In this document: piece after piece, positions 8,560 to 16,602 of the stretch
How the letters are laid out: each line of letters starts with the position of its first letter
Numbering within the stretch: the first letter of the stretch is position 1
From: CAVYVZ01 sp963772065
Lineage (GTDB): Bacteria > Acidobacteriota > Vicinamibacteria > Vicinamibacterales > UBA2999
Assembly (NCBI GenBank): GCA_963772065.1
Contig: CAVYVZ010000009.1
Location: 310,001 to 374,000 of the forward strand
Length of the DNA: 64,000 nt
Reading direction: 5' to 3'
Notes under the pieces: generated by a model
The model's input: only the letters and a program-made list of their open reading frames with translations
Told to the model about the DNA's origin: nothing
The model's database searches: none
Program-made: the position numbers and the translations under genes

Positions 8560-8597
8560 TTGACACCCCATAGGTCGCGTGTTATAAACCACGCGAC
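8560..8597 (+). promoter_or_regulatory. nuo operon promoter with palindromic operator over the -10
   Basis: TTGACA at 8560-8565, a 17-bp spacer and TATAAA at 8583-8588 form a near-consensus sigma-70 promoter about 65 bp before nuoA. A perfect inverted repeat, GTCGCGTG (8574-8581) and CACGCGAC (8590-8597), straddles the -10 with an 8-nt centre. A protein bound there would block RNA polymerase. Alternatively the arms could fold in the 5' RNA. The repressor idea is inference; the geometry is directly visible. Confidence 0.7.
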
Positions 8598-8659
8598 TTC
8601 CGGCCCGGATCGGCCCGTTTTCCGCGGTTCCCGGCCTTTTCCAGCACAAGTCCCGACTG

Positions 8660-9016
8660 ATGCCGCAAGAGTTCGTACCTGTCGTGCTGCTCCTCGCCGT
8701 CGCGATCGGGTTCGCGTTCGTCACCCTGCTGCCGTCGCGGCTGCTCCAGACCAATCGTTACAACAAGGTGAAGCTCGACCCCTACGAGTGCGGGATCGAG
8801 CCGGTGACCGACGCCCGGGATCGCTACAGCATCCGCTACTACCTGATCGCGATGCTGTTCGTGATTTTCGACGTCGAGACGGTATTCATGTTTCCCTGGG
8901 CCGTCATTCTCGAGAAGCTGGGCGTCTTCGGGTTGATCGAGATGATGGTCTTCCTGTTCATCCTCGTTGTCGGCTTCGTCTACGCGTGGAAAAAAGGCGC
9001 CCTCGAATGGGCCTGA
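8660..9016 (+). CDS. nuoA: NADH-quinone oxidoreductase subunit A
   Basis: A 118-residue membrane subunit of complex I with three helices. The conserved segment KLDPYECGIEPVTDARDRYS is followed by RYYLIAMLFVIFDVETVFMFPW, the Q-site loop region and the hallmark FDVE. The stop overlaps the first base of an 18-19 bp tandem repeat. The next gene is nuoC, not nuoB as in nearly all nuo operons. Confidence 0.96.
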   Translation: MPQEFVPVVLLLAVAIGFAFVTLLPSRLLQTNRYNKVKLDPYECGIEPVTDARDRYSIRYYLIAMLFVIFDVETVFMFPWAVILEKLGVFGLIEMMVFLFILVVGFVYAWKKGALEWA

Positions 9017-9090
9017 GCTACGCTAGGTCACTGCAGCTACGCTAGGTCACTGAGCTACGCTAGGTCAAAGGTCAAAGGTCAAAAGTCAGG
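9016..9090 (+). repeat. Tandem repeats in place of nuoB between nuoA and nuoC
   Basis: AGCTACGCTAGGTCACTG occurs at 9016-9034, 9035-9052 and, cut short, 9053-9067. It is followed by about three and a half copies of the heptamer AAGGTCA (9066-9090). The first unit starts on the last base of the nuoA stop codon. There is no inverted copy at this locus. The element lies exactly where nuoB normally sits. Confidence 0.85.
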
Positions 9091-9096
9091 TTCACG

Positions 9097-9771
9097 TTGA
9101 GCGATCAAGAAAATCCGGCATCCAAGCCGCCGGCGCCGCCGCCGAAGCCGCCCGCGCCGCCGGCTGCGGCAGGCGGCGCAGCCAAAGCGGAACACAAGCC
9201 GCCCGTGGCCGCGGCCCCCACGGGTCCGACCGATCCCCCGGTTCCAGCCGACAAGCCGCTGCCCGATGTGGTGACGGCGCTTCAGGCCGCGCTCCCCGGA
9301 GCGGTCGCGCAGGTGAGCTTCTGGGTCGGTGATTGGACGGTGATCGTGCCGGTCGCGCGGCTGCTCGACGTGGCGCGTCATCTGCGATCGGCGGGCTTCG
9401 ACTTCTGCTCCGACGTGACGGCCAGCGACTGGCCGCAGCGTGCGCAGCGCTTCGACGTCATCTACGCGCTCTATTCCATCCGGGACAAGCAGCGGATTCG
9501 CGTCAAGGTGCGGGCGGCGGAGAACGAACCTGTTGCGTCGGTCACCGGCATCTGGCCCGCGGCGAACTGGCTCGAGCGGGAGGTCTACGACCTGTTTGGC
9601 GTCGTCTTCACCGGCCACCCCGACCTGCGGCGCATTCTGATGCCCGAGGACTGGCAGGGCTATCCGCAGCGAAAGGACTATCCGCTCGAGGGCCCGGGCG
9701 AGCTGCTCATGGAGAGCCCGCTCGAGTGGCTCAAGCTGCGCCAGGCCGCTGCGGAAGCCGAGATCGAATGA
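9097..9771 (+). CDS. nuoC: NADH-quinone oxidoreductase subunit C
   Basis: A 224-residue peripheral-arm subunit without an Fe-S cluster. The conserved core contains LVxVLRS-like HLRSAGFDFCSDVTASDWP and the family signature EREVYDLFGVVFTGHPDLRR, then RILMPEDWQGYPQRKDYPL. The first roughly 55 residues are a Pro/Ala-rich tail not found in most NuoC proteins. The start is taken as TTG at 9097 because no ATG or GTG precedes the conserved part in frame. The end overlaps nuoD by four bases. Confidence 0.93.
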   Translation: MSDQENPASKPPAPPPKPPAPPAAAGGAAKAEHKPPVAAAPTGPTDPPVPADKPLPDVVTALQAALPGAVAQVSFWVGDWTVIVPVARLLDVARHLRSAGFDFCSDVTASDWPQRAQRFDVIYALYSIRDKQRIRVKVRAAENEPVASVTGIWPAANWLEREVYDLFGVVFTGHPDLRRILMPEDWQGYPQRKDYPLEGPGELLMESPLEWLKLRQAAAEAEIE

Positions 9772-10892
9772 TGGCGACCGACATCCAGGACCAGTTCGAC
9801 ACGAACGAGCTCGTCATCAACATGGGGCCGCAGCATCCCAGCACGCACGGCGTGCTGCGCGTGGTGCTGAAGCTCGATGGCGAGCGAGTCCTCGACGCCG
9901 ACGTGGTGATCGGCTACCTGCACCGCGGCATCGAGAAGCTGTGCGAGAACCGCGACTGGACGCAGATCATCCTGCTCACGGACCGCATGGACTACGTGGC
10001 GGCGGCGACCAACAACGTCGGCTATTGCCAGACGGTCGAGAAGCTGATGTCGATCGAGGTGCCGCGCCGCGCGCGATACCTGCGCACGGTGATGTGCGAG
10101 CTGCAGCGGATCGCGAGTCACTGCCTGTGGCTCGGCACGCATGCGATGGACATCGGTGCGATGACGGTGTTCCTGTACGCATTTCGCGAGCGCGAGCTGA
10201 TCCTCGATCTCTTCGAGGAGTTCTGCGGCGCGCGGCTCACGTACAACTCGATGCGCATCGGAGGGCTTCCGCTCGACATTCCGCCCGGCTGGGACAAGAA
10301 GGTGCTCGCCTTCTGCGACATCATGGCCACGAAGCTCGTGGAGTACGAGCAGCTGCTCACGCACAATCGCATCTGGCTCGAGCGCACGAAGGGCATCGGC
10401 GTCATCCCCGCCGATGAAGCGATCGCCATCGGCTTGAGCGGACCCGCCCTGCGCGGATCCGGCGTGAAGCGCGACATCCGGAAGGACGAGCCGTACGCGG
10501 CCTACGACGAGATGGACTTCGAGGTGCCGGTCGGCGCCGCGTGCGACACCTACGACCGGTATCTCGTGCGCATCGAGGAGTTCCGCCAGTCGCTCCGCAT
10601 CATCCGGCAGGCGATCCAGGGCGTTCCCGAAGGGCCCTTCATCGGAAAGGTGCCGCGCCTCATCAAGCCGCCGGCGGGTGAGACGTACCACGCCATCGAA
10701 TCGCCGAAGGGTGAGATCGGCTACTTCATCGTGGCGGATGGGAAGTCGACGGCGCCCTACCGCTTCCGCGTGCGGCCGCCGTCGTTCTGCAACCTGCAGG
10801 CGCTGCCGCGGCTGATCAAGGGCCATCTCGTGGCCGACGTGGTGGCGCTCATCGGCTCGATCGACATCGTGCTCGGCGAGGTGGACCGGTGA
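9768..10892 (+). CDS. nuoD: NADH-quinone oxidoreductase subunit D
   Basis: A 374-residue subunit lining the quinone pocket and related to the [NiFe]-hydrogenase large subunit. It starts ELVINMGPQHPSTHGVLRVV, with GYLHRGIEKLCENRDW following. GGLPLDIPPGWDKK and the C-terminal GHLVADVVALIGSIDIVLGE are diagnostic. The start is ATG at 9768 within an ATGATG that overlaps the nuoC stop. The open frame upstream of it is the wrong frame of nuoC. It overlaps nuoH by four bases. Confidence 0.96.
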   Translation: MMATDIQDQFDTNELVINMGPQHPSTHGVLRVVLKLDGERVLDADVVIGYLHRGIEKLCENRDWTQIILLTDRMDYVAAATNNVGYCQTVEKLMSIEVPRRARYLRTVMCELQRIASHCLWLGTHAMDIGAMTVFLYAFRERELILDLFEEFCGARLTYNSMRIGGLPLDIPPGWDKKVLAFCDIMATKLVEYEQLLTHNRIWLERTKGIGVIPADEAIAIGLSGPALRGSGVKRDIRKDEPYAAYDEMDFEVPVGAACDTYDRYLVRIEEFRQSLRIIRQAIQGVPEGPFIGKVPRLIKPPAGETYHAIESPKGEIGYFIVADGKSTAPYRFRVRPPSFCNLQALPRLIKGHLVADVVALIGSIDIVLGEVDR

Positions 10893-11908
10893 TCGACACG
10901 GTCGTCATCCCGCTCCTGAAGATCCTCGTCGTGCTCAACTCGGTGCTGGTGGCGGTCACCTTCATGGTGCTGCTCGAGCGGAAGGTCATCGCCTGGGTGC
11001 AGGTGCGTCTCGGGCCGATGCGGGTGGGGCCGTGGGGCGTCCTCCAGCCGGTCGCCGACGTCGTGAAGCTGATGACGAAGGAGGACATCACGCCGGTCAA
11101 AGCCGACCGCGTGCTGTTCACGGCCGCGCCGATGATCGCGCTCATTCCCGCCTTCCTCGTGTTCGCCGTGATCCCATTCGGACCGGAGGTTTCGCTCTTC
11201 GGCCGCCGGATTACGCTGTACATCACCGACATGAACGTCGGCCTGCTGTACATCGTGTCGGTGGCGTCGATTGGCGTCTACGGGATCATCCTCGCGGGCT
11301 GGGCATCGAACAGCAAATACCCGCTGCTCGCCAGCCTGCGCGCGTCGGCACAGTTGATCAGCTACGAGGTGGCGGTCACGATGACGCTGGTCAGCGTCAT
11401 CGTGACGACGGGCACGATGAGCATGGTCGGCATCGTGAACGCGCAGTACAACCACGGCTGGTGGTACCTCTTCATCCAGCCGCTCGCGTTCTTCATCTAC
11501 TTCGTCGGGGGGCTCGCCGAGACGAACCGTGCGCCCTTCGACCTTCCCGAGGCGGAGCAGGAGCTCACCGGCGGATTCCACACCGAGTACAGCGGCATGC
11601 GGTTCGCGCTGTTCTTCCTCGCCGAATACGCGAACATGATCGTCGTCTCTTCCGTCGCCACGACGGTCTTTCTGGGGGGGTGGCTCCGTCCATTCCCGAA
11701 TGTCGAGGCGCTGGCGTTTCTCGACGTCATCCCCGGGTGGATCTGGTTCCTCCTGAAGACGTTCATCTGGCTCTACATCTTCCTGTGGGTCCGCGCGACG
11801 CTCCCACGCTACCGGTACGACCAGTTGATGCGTCTCGGGTGGAAGGTGCTGATCCCGCTCGCGATCGCCAACGTGGTCGTCACGGCGATCTTCAAGGTGC
11901 TGCTGTAA
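10889..11908 (+). CDS. nuoH: NADH-quinone oxidoreductase subunit H
   Basis: The 339-residue membrane subunit that connects the quinone site to the proton channels. Signatures are VLLERKVIAWVQVRLGPMRV, ADVVKLMTKEDI, GWASNSKYPLLASLRASAQ, GLAETNRAPFDLPEAEQEL and the C-terminal RATLPRYRYDQLMRLGWK. It uses a GTG start overlapping the nuoD stop. nuoI, normally next, is absent: nuoJ follows after seven bases. Confidence 0.97.
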   Translation: MIDTVVIPLLKILVVLNSVLVAVTFMVLLERKVIAWVQVRLGPMRVGPWGVLQPVADVVKLMTKEDITPVKADRVLFTAAPMIALIPAFLVFAVIPFGPEVSLFGRRITLYITDMNVGLLYIVSVASIGVYGIILAGWASNSKYPLLASLRASAQLISYEVAVTMTLVSVIVTTGTMSMVGIVNAQYNHGWWYLFIQPLAFFIYFVGGLAETNRAPFDLPEAEQELTGGFHTEYSGMRFALFFLAEYANMIVVSSVATTVFLGGWLRPFPNVEALAFLDVIPGWIWFLLKTFIWLYIFLWVRATLPRYRYDQLMRLGWKVLIPLAIANVVVTAIFKVLL

Positions 11909-11915
11909 GGAAGCG

Positions 11916-12419
11916 ATGGCTGACGCGATCACCTTCTACTCGCTGGCTGCATTGATTCTGCTGTTCGCGGTGTTCGTCGTCACCGTGAAGAACACGCTGT
12001 ACAGCGCCATTCTGCTCGCGGCCGACTTCCTGTTCGTGGCGCTGCTGTATGCGTCGATGAACAACCTGCTGCTGGCCGTGTTCCAGGTGATGGTCTACGC
12101 CGCCGGCATCGTGCTCGTGTATGTGTTCGTCGTGATCCTCGTGAATCTGAAGCGAGCTCCGGAGCAGCACGTCGATCCCAACCGGCGAAGCGCGCTGGGA
12201 GGGATTCTGGCGGTCGTCGTGCTCGCCGAGCTTGTGGTGGTCGGCGTGTCCAACGCCATTCGGCCGCCGGCGGCGGCTGGCGTGGTGGCCGGGGCAGGGT
12301 CGGTCGAGAAGGTGGCCATGGCGCTCTTCACCAACTATCTGATTCCCTTCGAGGTCGCATCGATGCTCCTGCTCGTGGCGATGGTCGGCGCAATCGTCCT
12401 GTCGAAGAAGGAACTGTAA
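11916..12419 (+). CDS. nuoJ: NADH-quinone oxidoreductase subunit J
   Basis: A 167-residue membrane subunit with five predicted helices. NTLYSAILLAADFLFVALLY and VFQVMVYAAGIVLVYVFVVI are the conserved TM2-TM3 region, including the pi-bulge helix. The ATG at 11916 is preceded by AAGGAAG. It is followed 19 bp later by nuoK. Confidence 0.94.
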   Translation: MADAITFYSLAALILLFAVFVVTVKNTLYSAILLAADFLFVALLYASMNNLLLAVFQVMVYAAGIVLVYVFVVILVNLKRAPEQHVDPNRRSALGGILAVVVLAELVVVGVSNAIRPPAAAGVVAGAGSVEKVAMALFTNYLIPFEVASMLLLVAMVGAIVLSKKEL

Positions 12420-12438
12420 TGGGCGATGTGGTGATTCT

Positions 12439-12741
12439 GTGATTACGCCGACCCACTACCTGGTGCTGTCGGCCGCGCTCTTCATGATCGGCGTGTTCGG
12501 CGTGCTCACGCGCCGGAACGTGATCGTCATCTTCCTGTCGATCGAGCTGATCCTGAACGCGGTGAACATCAACCTGGTCGCGTTCGCCGAACAGTGGGGC
12601 AACTCGTCGGGCCAGGTGTTCGCGATCTTCGTCATCGCCGTCGCGGTGGCGGAGGCGGCCGTCGGCCTGGGCATCATCGTCGCGTTCTATCGCAACAAAG
12701 AGACGATCAACATCGACGAAATGAACATCATGAAATGGTGA
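12439..12741 (+). CDS. nuoK: NADH-quinone oxidoreductase subunit K
   Basis: A 100-residue three-helix subunit, MrpC-like, part of the proton path. YLVLSAALFMIGVFGVLTRR, then IELILNAVNINLVAF with the conserved glutamate, and VAVAEAAVGLGIIVAFYR with the second glutamate, are all present. The start is GTG at 12439. Confidence 0.95.
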   Translation: MITPTHYLVLSAALFMIGVFGVLTRRNVIVIFLSIELILNAVNINLVAFAEQWGNSSGQVFAIFVIAVAVAEAAVGLGIIVAFYRNKETINIDEMNIMKW

Positions 12742-12760
12742 ACACGAACGCGGACGTGAC

Positions 12761-14981
12761 ATGGATCTGATCTGGTTGATCCCGGTCCTCCCGGGCCTCG
12801 GCGCGGCGCTCAACGGCCTGGTTGGGATTCGCTACTTCGGGAAGCAGGCGGCGGCGTTCGTCGCCTGCGCCACGATGGCGGGGGCGTTGGGGCTCTCGCT
12901 GTACGCCTTCTGGCAGCTTCTCGGAGTCGAGGCGGTCCACCGGTCGCACGACGTCGTCGTGGCGACGTGGATCCCGGGTCTGCCGCTGCAGCTCGCCGAC
13001 GGCAGCATCGGCACATTCGAGGTTCCCTGGGGATTCAGGCTCGATCCGTTGTCCGCGATGATGATCCTCGTCGTGACGGGGATCGGGTTTCTCATTCACG
13101 TGTATTCCACCGCCTACATGCAGGATGAGCCGCGCGGCGGCTACGCGCGCTTCTTCTGCTACCTGAACCTGTTCTGCTTTTTCATGCTCATGCTCGTCCT
13201 GGGGAGCAACTTCCCGGTGATGTTCGTGGGATGGGAAGGCGTCGGCCTCTGCTCCTACCTGCTGATCGGCTACTGGTACGAGAAGAAGAGCGCCGCGGAC
13301 GCGGGCAAGAAGGCGTTCATCACGAACCGCGTCGGCGACTGGGGATTCATCCTCGGCATGTTCCTGGTGTTCACGACGTTCGGCAGCCTCGATTTCAAGG
13401 TGGTGGCCGAGCGTGCGGCGGCGATGCCGGTCGAGACCGCCACGTTCGGCACGCTGTCGCTCATCTGCCTGCTGCTCTTCGTCGGCGCGACCGGCAAGAG
13501 TGCGCAGATTCCGCTGTACGTCTGGCTGCCCGACGCCATGGAAGGACCGACGCCGGTGTCGGCCCTCATCCATGCCGCCACGATGGTGACCGCGGGCGTG
13601 TACATGGTCGGCCGCAACGCGGCCCTCTTTTCGCACGCGCCTATGGTGATGGAGGTGGTGACGATCGTCGGCGTGCTCACGGCGATCATGGCGGCGTCGA
13701 TCGGCCTCGTGCAGAACGACATCAAGCGCGTGCTCGCGTACTCCACGGTGTCGCAGCTCGGGTACATGTTCACCGCGATGGGCCTCGGCGCCTTCGCCGC
13801 CGGCGCGTTCCACCTGATGACGCACGCTTTCTTCAAGGCCCTGCTCTTCCTCGGCAGCGGCTCGGTCATCCACGCGATGGCCGGCGAGCAGGACATGCAG
13901 CGCATGGGCGGCCTGAAGAAGTACATGCCGGTCACCTACCTGACGATGTTCATCGGCACGCTGGCGATCGCGGGGATCCCGCCGCTCGCCGGCTTCTTCA
14001 GCAAGGACGAGATTCTGCTCAACGCCTTTCTCGGGAACAAGGCGGTCTGGGTGATTGCGGTCGTGACGGCGCTCATGACGGCGTTTTACATGTTCCGCCT
14101 GGTCTCGCTCACGTTCTATGGTCAGTATCGCGGGCCGGCGTGGGCCCATGCGCCCCATGGCGCGGTGGGCGTCCAGGCCAGAGCGCTGGATGTGAAGGAA
14201 GCGGCCGTGCACGGCACGCCGCATCCGGCCGATCCGCACGCGCATGGGAAGGCTCACCACGACGATCACGAGGTGTCGCACGGTCCGGCGGACGCTACCT
14301 CCGGGCATGGCGGCTCCGGGCATGGCGGCCACGGCGAATGGCACGGCCCGCACGAGTCGCCCCGCGCGATGACGATGCCGCTGATGGTGCTCGCGGTCGG
14401 GTCGATGGTGGCCGGGTTCGTCGGGATTCCCGCGGCGCTGATGGGGAGCAACGCGATCGGGGCGTTCCTGGAGCCGAGCTTCCACGGCGCCGTTCACGAG
14501 CCGCACCACGTCTCGCACGCCGCAGAGTACGCGCTGATGGCGTTCTCGGTTGGCATCGCCGCCGCCGGCATCTTTCTCGCGATTCGCTTCTACGTTCGCG
14601 ACCTGTCGATCGCCGACCGTCTGGCGCGCCGGTGGGCGGGCGCGCATGCCGTGTTGTTCAACAAGTACCTACGTCGACGAGGCGTACGACGCCACGGTCA
14701 TCCGCGGCACGATGGCGAGCGCCCGCGGCCTGTGGGCCGTCGATCGCGGCGTCGTCGACGGCGCCGTGAACGGCACTGGCAGCCTGACGGTGATCGCGTC
14801 ATGGCTCTCCGGCCTCACCGACAAGTCCGTCGTGGACGGGCTGGTGAACGCCGTCGCGCGCGTCATCGAAGAGGCCAGCTTCTCGTTCCGGCGGCTGCAG
14901 ACCGGGCTCGTGCAGAACTACGCGCTCTTCATGCTCTTCGGCGTGTTCGCATTCGTCACGGTGTATCTGTTCGCCCGATAA
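12761..14981 (+). CDS. nuoL: NADH-quinone oxidoreductase subunit L, with one frameshift
   Basis: Proton-pumping antiporter-like subunit. The N-terminal 636 codons (12761-14668) and the last 104 codons (14670-14981, including stop) lie in different frames. Removing one C of TACCTAC at 14668-14669 joins them into a 739-residue protein of normal length. GWEGVGLCSYLLIGYWYEKK, TGKSAQIPLYVWLPDAMEGP, HAATMVTAGVYMVGR and the lateral-helix end NYALFMLFGVFAFV are intact. A loop at residues about 483-533 is unusually histidine-rich (13 His in about 52 residues). The break is probably a sequencing indel; a real frameshift would remove the C-terminal TM anchor. Confidence 0.92.
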
Positions 14982-14985
14982 ATCT

Positions 14986-16602
14986 ATGTCAAACATCCTG
15001 TCGCTGATCCTGTTCACGCCGCTTGCCGGGGCGATCGTGCTGCTGTTCGTCAGCCAGCGGAGCGAGAACGCGATCAAGTGGATCGCCAACCTGTTTGCGG
15101 TCGCCGGGTTTCTCGTGTCGGTGCCCCTCTGGTTCTGGTACAACCCGCAGGACCCCGCCTACCAGTTCCAGGAACGGCTGCCGTGGATTCCGTCGATCGG
15201 CGCCGAGTATTTCCTCGGCGTCGATGGCTTCAGCGTGCTGCTGATCCTGCTGACGACGCTCATCGGCGTCATCGCCGTGCTGTCGTCGTGGGATGCCATT
15301 ACGGAGCGCGTCAAGGAGTACTACATCTTCCTGCTCGTCCTGCAGACGGGCATGCTCGGCGCGTTCATGTCGCTCGACTTCCTGCTGTTCTTCCTGTTCT
15401 GGGAAGTCATGCTGGTGCCGATGTATTTCCTCATCGGCATCTGGGGCAGCGCGAACCGGCTCTACTCCGCGATCAAGTTCTTCCTGTACACCCTCGTCGG
15501 CAGCGTCGTGATGCTCCTCGGCATCCTCGCGCTGTACCTTGCGTACCACAGCGCGACGGGCGAGTACACGTTCGATATCACTCGCTATCAGACCCACAAC
15601 TTCCCGACCGACCTGCAGTGGTGGGTGTTCCTCGCCTTCTTCCTGGGCTTCGCCATCAAAGTGCCGATGTTCCCGTTCCATACGTGGCTGCCCGACGCGC
15701 ACACCGACGCGCCGACTGCGGGGTCGGTCATCCTGGCCGCCGTGCTCCTGAAGATGGGCACCTACGGGTTCATCCGCTTCAGCCTGCCGATCCTGCCCGA
15801 CGCCACACGTGCGTTCGTGCCGATGATGGTCACCCTCTCGATCATCGGAATCATCTACGGCGCGCTCGTCGCCATGGCGCAGCGCGACTGGAAGCGCCTC
15901 GTCGCCTATTCGAGCGTCAGCCACATGGCGATGGTGATGCTCGGAATGTTCGCGCTCAATCCGATCGGCATCACCGGAAGCATCATCCAGCAGCTCAATC
16001 ACGGCATCTCGACCGGCGCGCTCTTCCTCCTCGTCGGCGTCGTCTACGAGCGGCGCCATACGCGCGAGATCTCGGAGTACGGCGGCCTCTCGAAGGTGAT
16101 GCCGGTCTACGCCGCGATCTTCCTTCTGATGACGATGTCGTCGATCGGGCTGCCGGCGCTGAACGGGTTCATCGGTGAGCTGCTGATCCTGCAGGGGATC
16201 TTCGCCGTCAGCATGGCGTGGGCCGGCGTCGCCGCCGCGGGCATCGTCCTCGGCGCGGCCTACATGCTGTGGCTGTATCAGCGGACGATGTTCGGCAAGG
16301 TGGAGAACCCGAAGAACGAAGGACTGGCGGACGTCGGCCTTCGCGAGTTCGCGCTGTTCGTGCCGCTGATCATCCTGGCCGTCTGGATCGGGCTCTATCC
16401 GTCGCCGTTTCTGCGTCGGCTCGATACATCGGTCTCGCGCGTCATCGCGCGCGTGAGCCCGCACTACCAGCAGCAGGCTGCCGCCGACTGCCTGCCGCCG
16501 CAGACGGCAGAATCGAAAGCGCCGGAAGCCGTCGCCGCGGCCCAGTTCACTACTCCTCCCTGCGAAGACACGACGAAAAAGCCGGAGGGGGCGTCCCACT
16601 AA
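14986..16602 (+). CDS. nuoM: NADH-quinone oxidoreductase subunit M
   Basis: A 538-residue antiporter-like proton-pumping subunit. WEVMLVPMYFLIGIWGSANR, PMFPFHTWLPDAHTDAPTAG, KRLVAYSSVSHMAMVMLG and QLNHGISTGALFLLVGVVYE are family hallmarks. The key Glu and Lys of the half-channels lie in these stretches. The C-terminal 45 residues are a polar tail rich in Ala/Pro/Thr. The stop overlaps the nuoN start by one base. Confidence 0.97.
   Translation: MSNILSLILFTPLAGAIVLLFVSQRSENAIKWIANLFAVAGFLVSVPLWFWYNPQDPAYQFQERLPWIPSIGAEYFLGVDGFSVLLILLTTLIGVIAVLSSWDAITERVKEYYIFLLVLQTGMLGAFMSLDFLLFFLFWEVMLVPMYFLIGIWGSANRLYSAIKFFLYTLVGSVVMLLGILALYLAYHSATGEYTFDITRYQTHNFPTDLQWWVFLAFFLGFAIKVPMFPFHTWLPDAHTDAPTAGSVILAAVLLKMGTYGFIRFSLPILPDATRAFVPMMVTLSIIGIIYGALVAMAQRDWKRLVAYSSVSHMAMVMLGMFALNPIGITGSIIQQLNHGISTGALFLLVGVVYERRHTREISEYGGLSKVMPVYAAIFLLMTMSSIGLPALNGFIGELLILQGIFAVSMAWAGVAAAGIVLGAAYMLWLYQRTMFGKVENPKNEGLADVGLREFALFVPLIILAVWIGLYPSPFLRRLDTSVSRVIARVSPHYQQQAAADCLPPQTAESKAPEAVAAAQFTTPPCEDTTKKPEGASH

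Noticed and set aside
9016..9090. CRISPR array
   Set aside because: Repeat units are directly adjacent with no spacers, only about three copies, and no cas genes are in the window.
14660..14680. Programmed frameshift in nuoL
   Set aside because: TACCTAC is not a known slippery site, there is no downstream structure that I can support, and other genes in the window carry similar single-base breaks.
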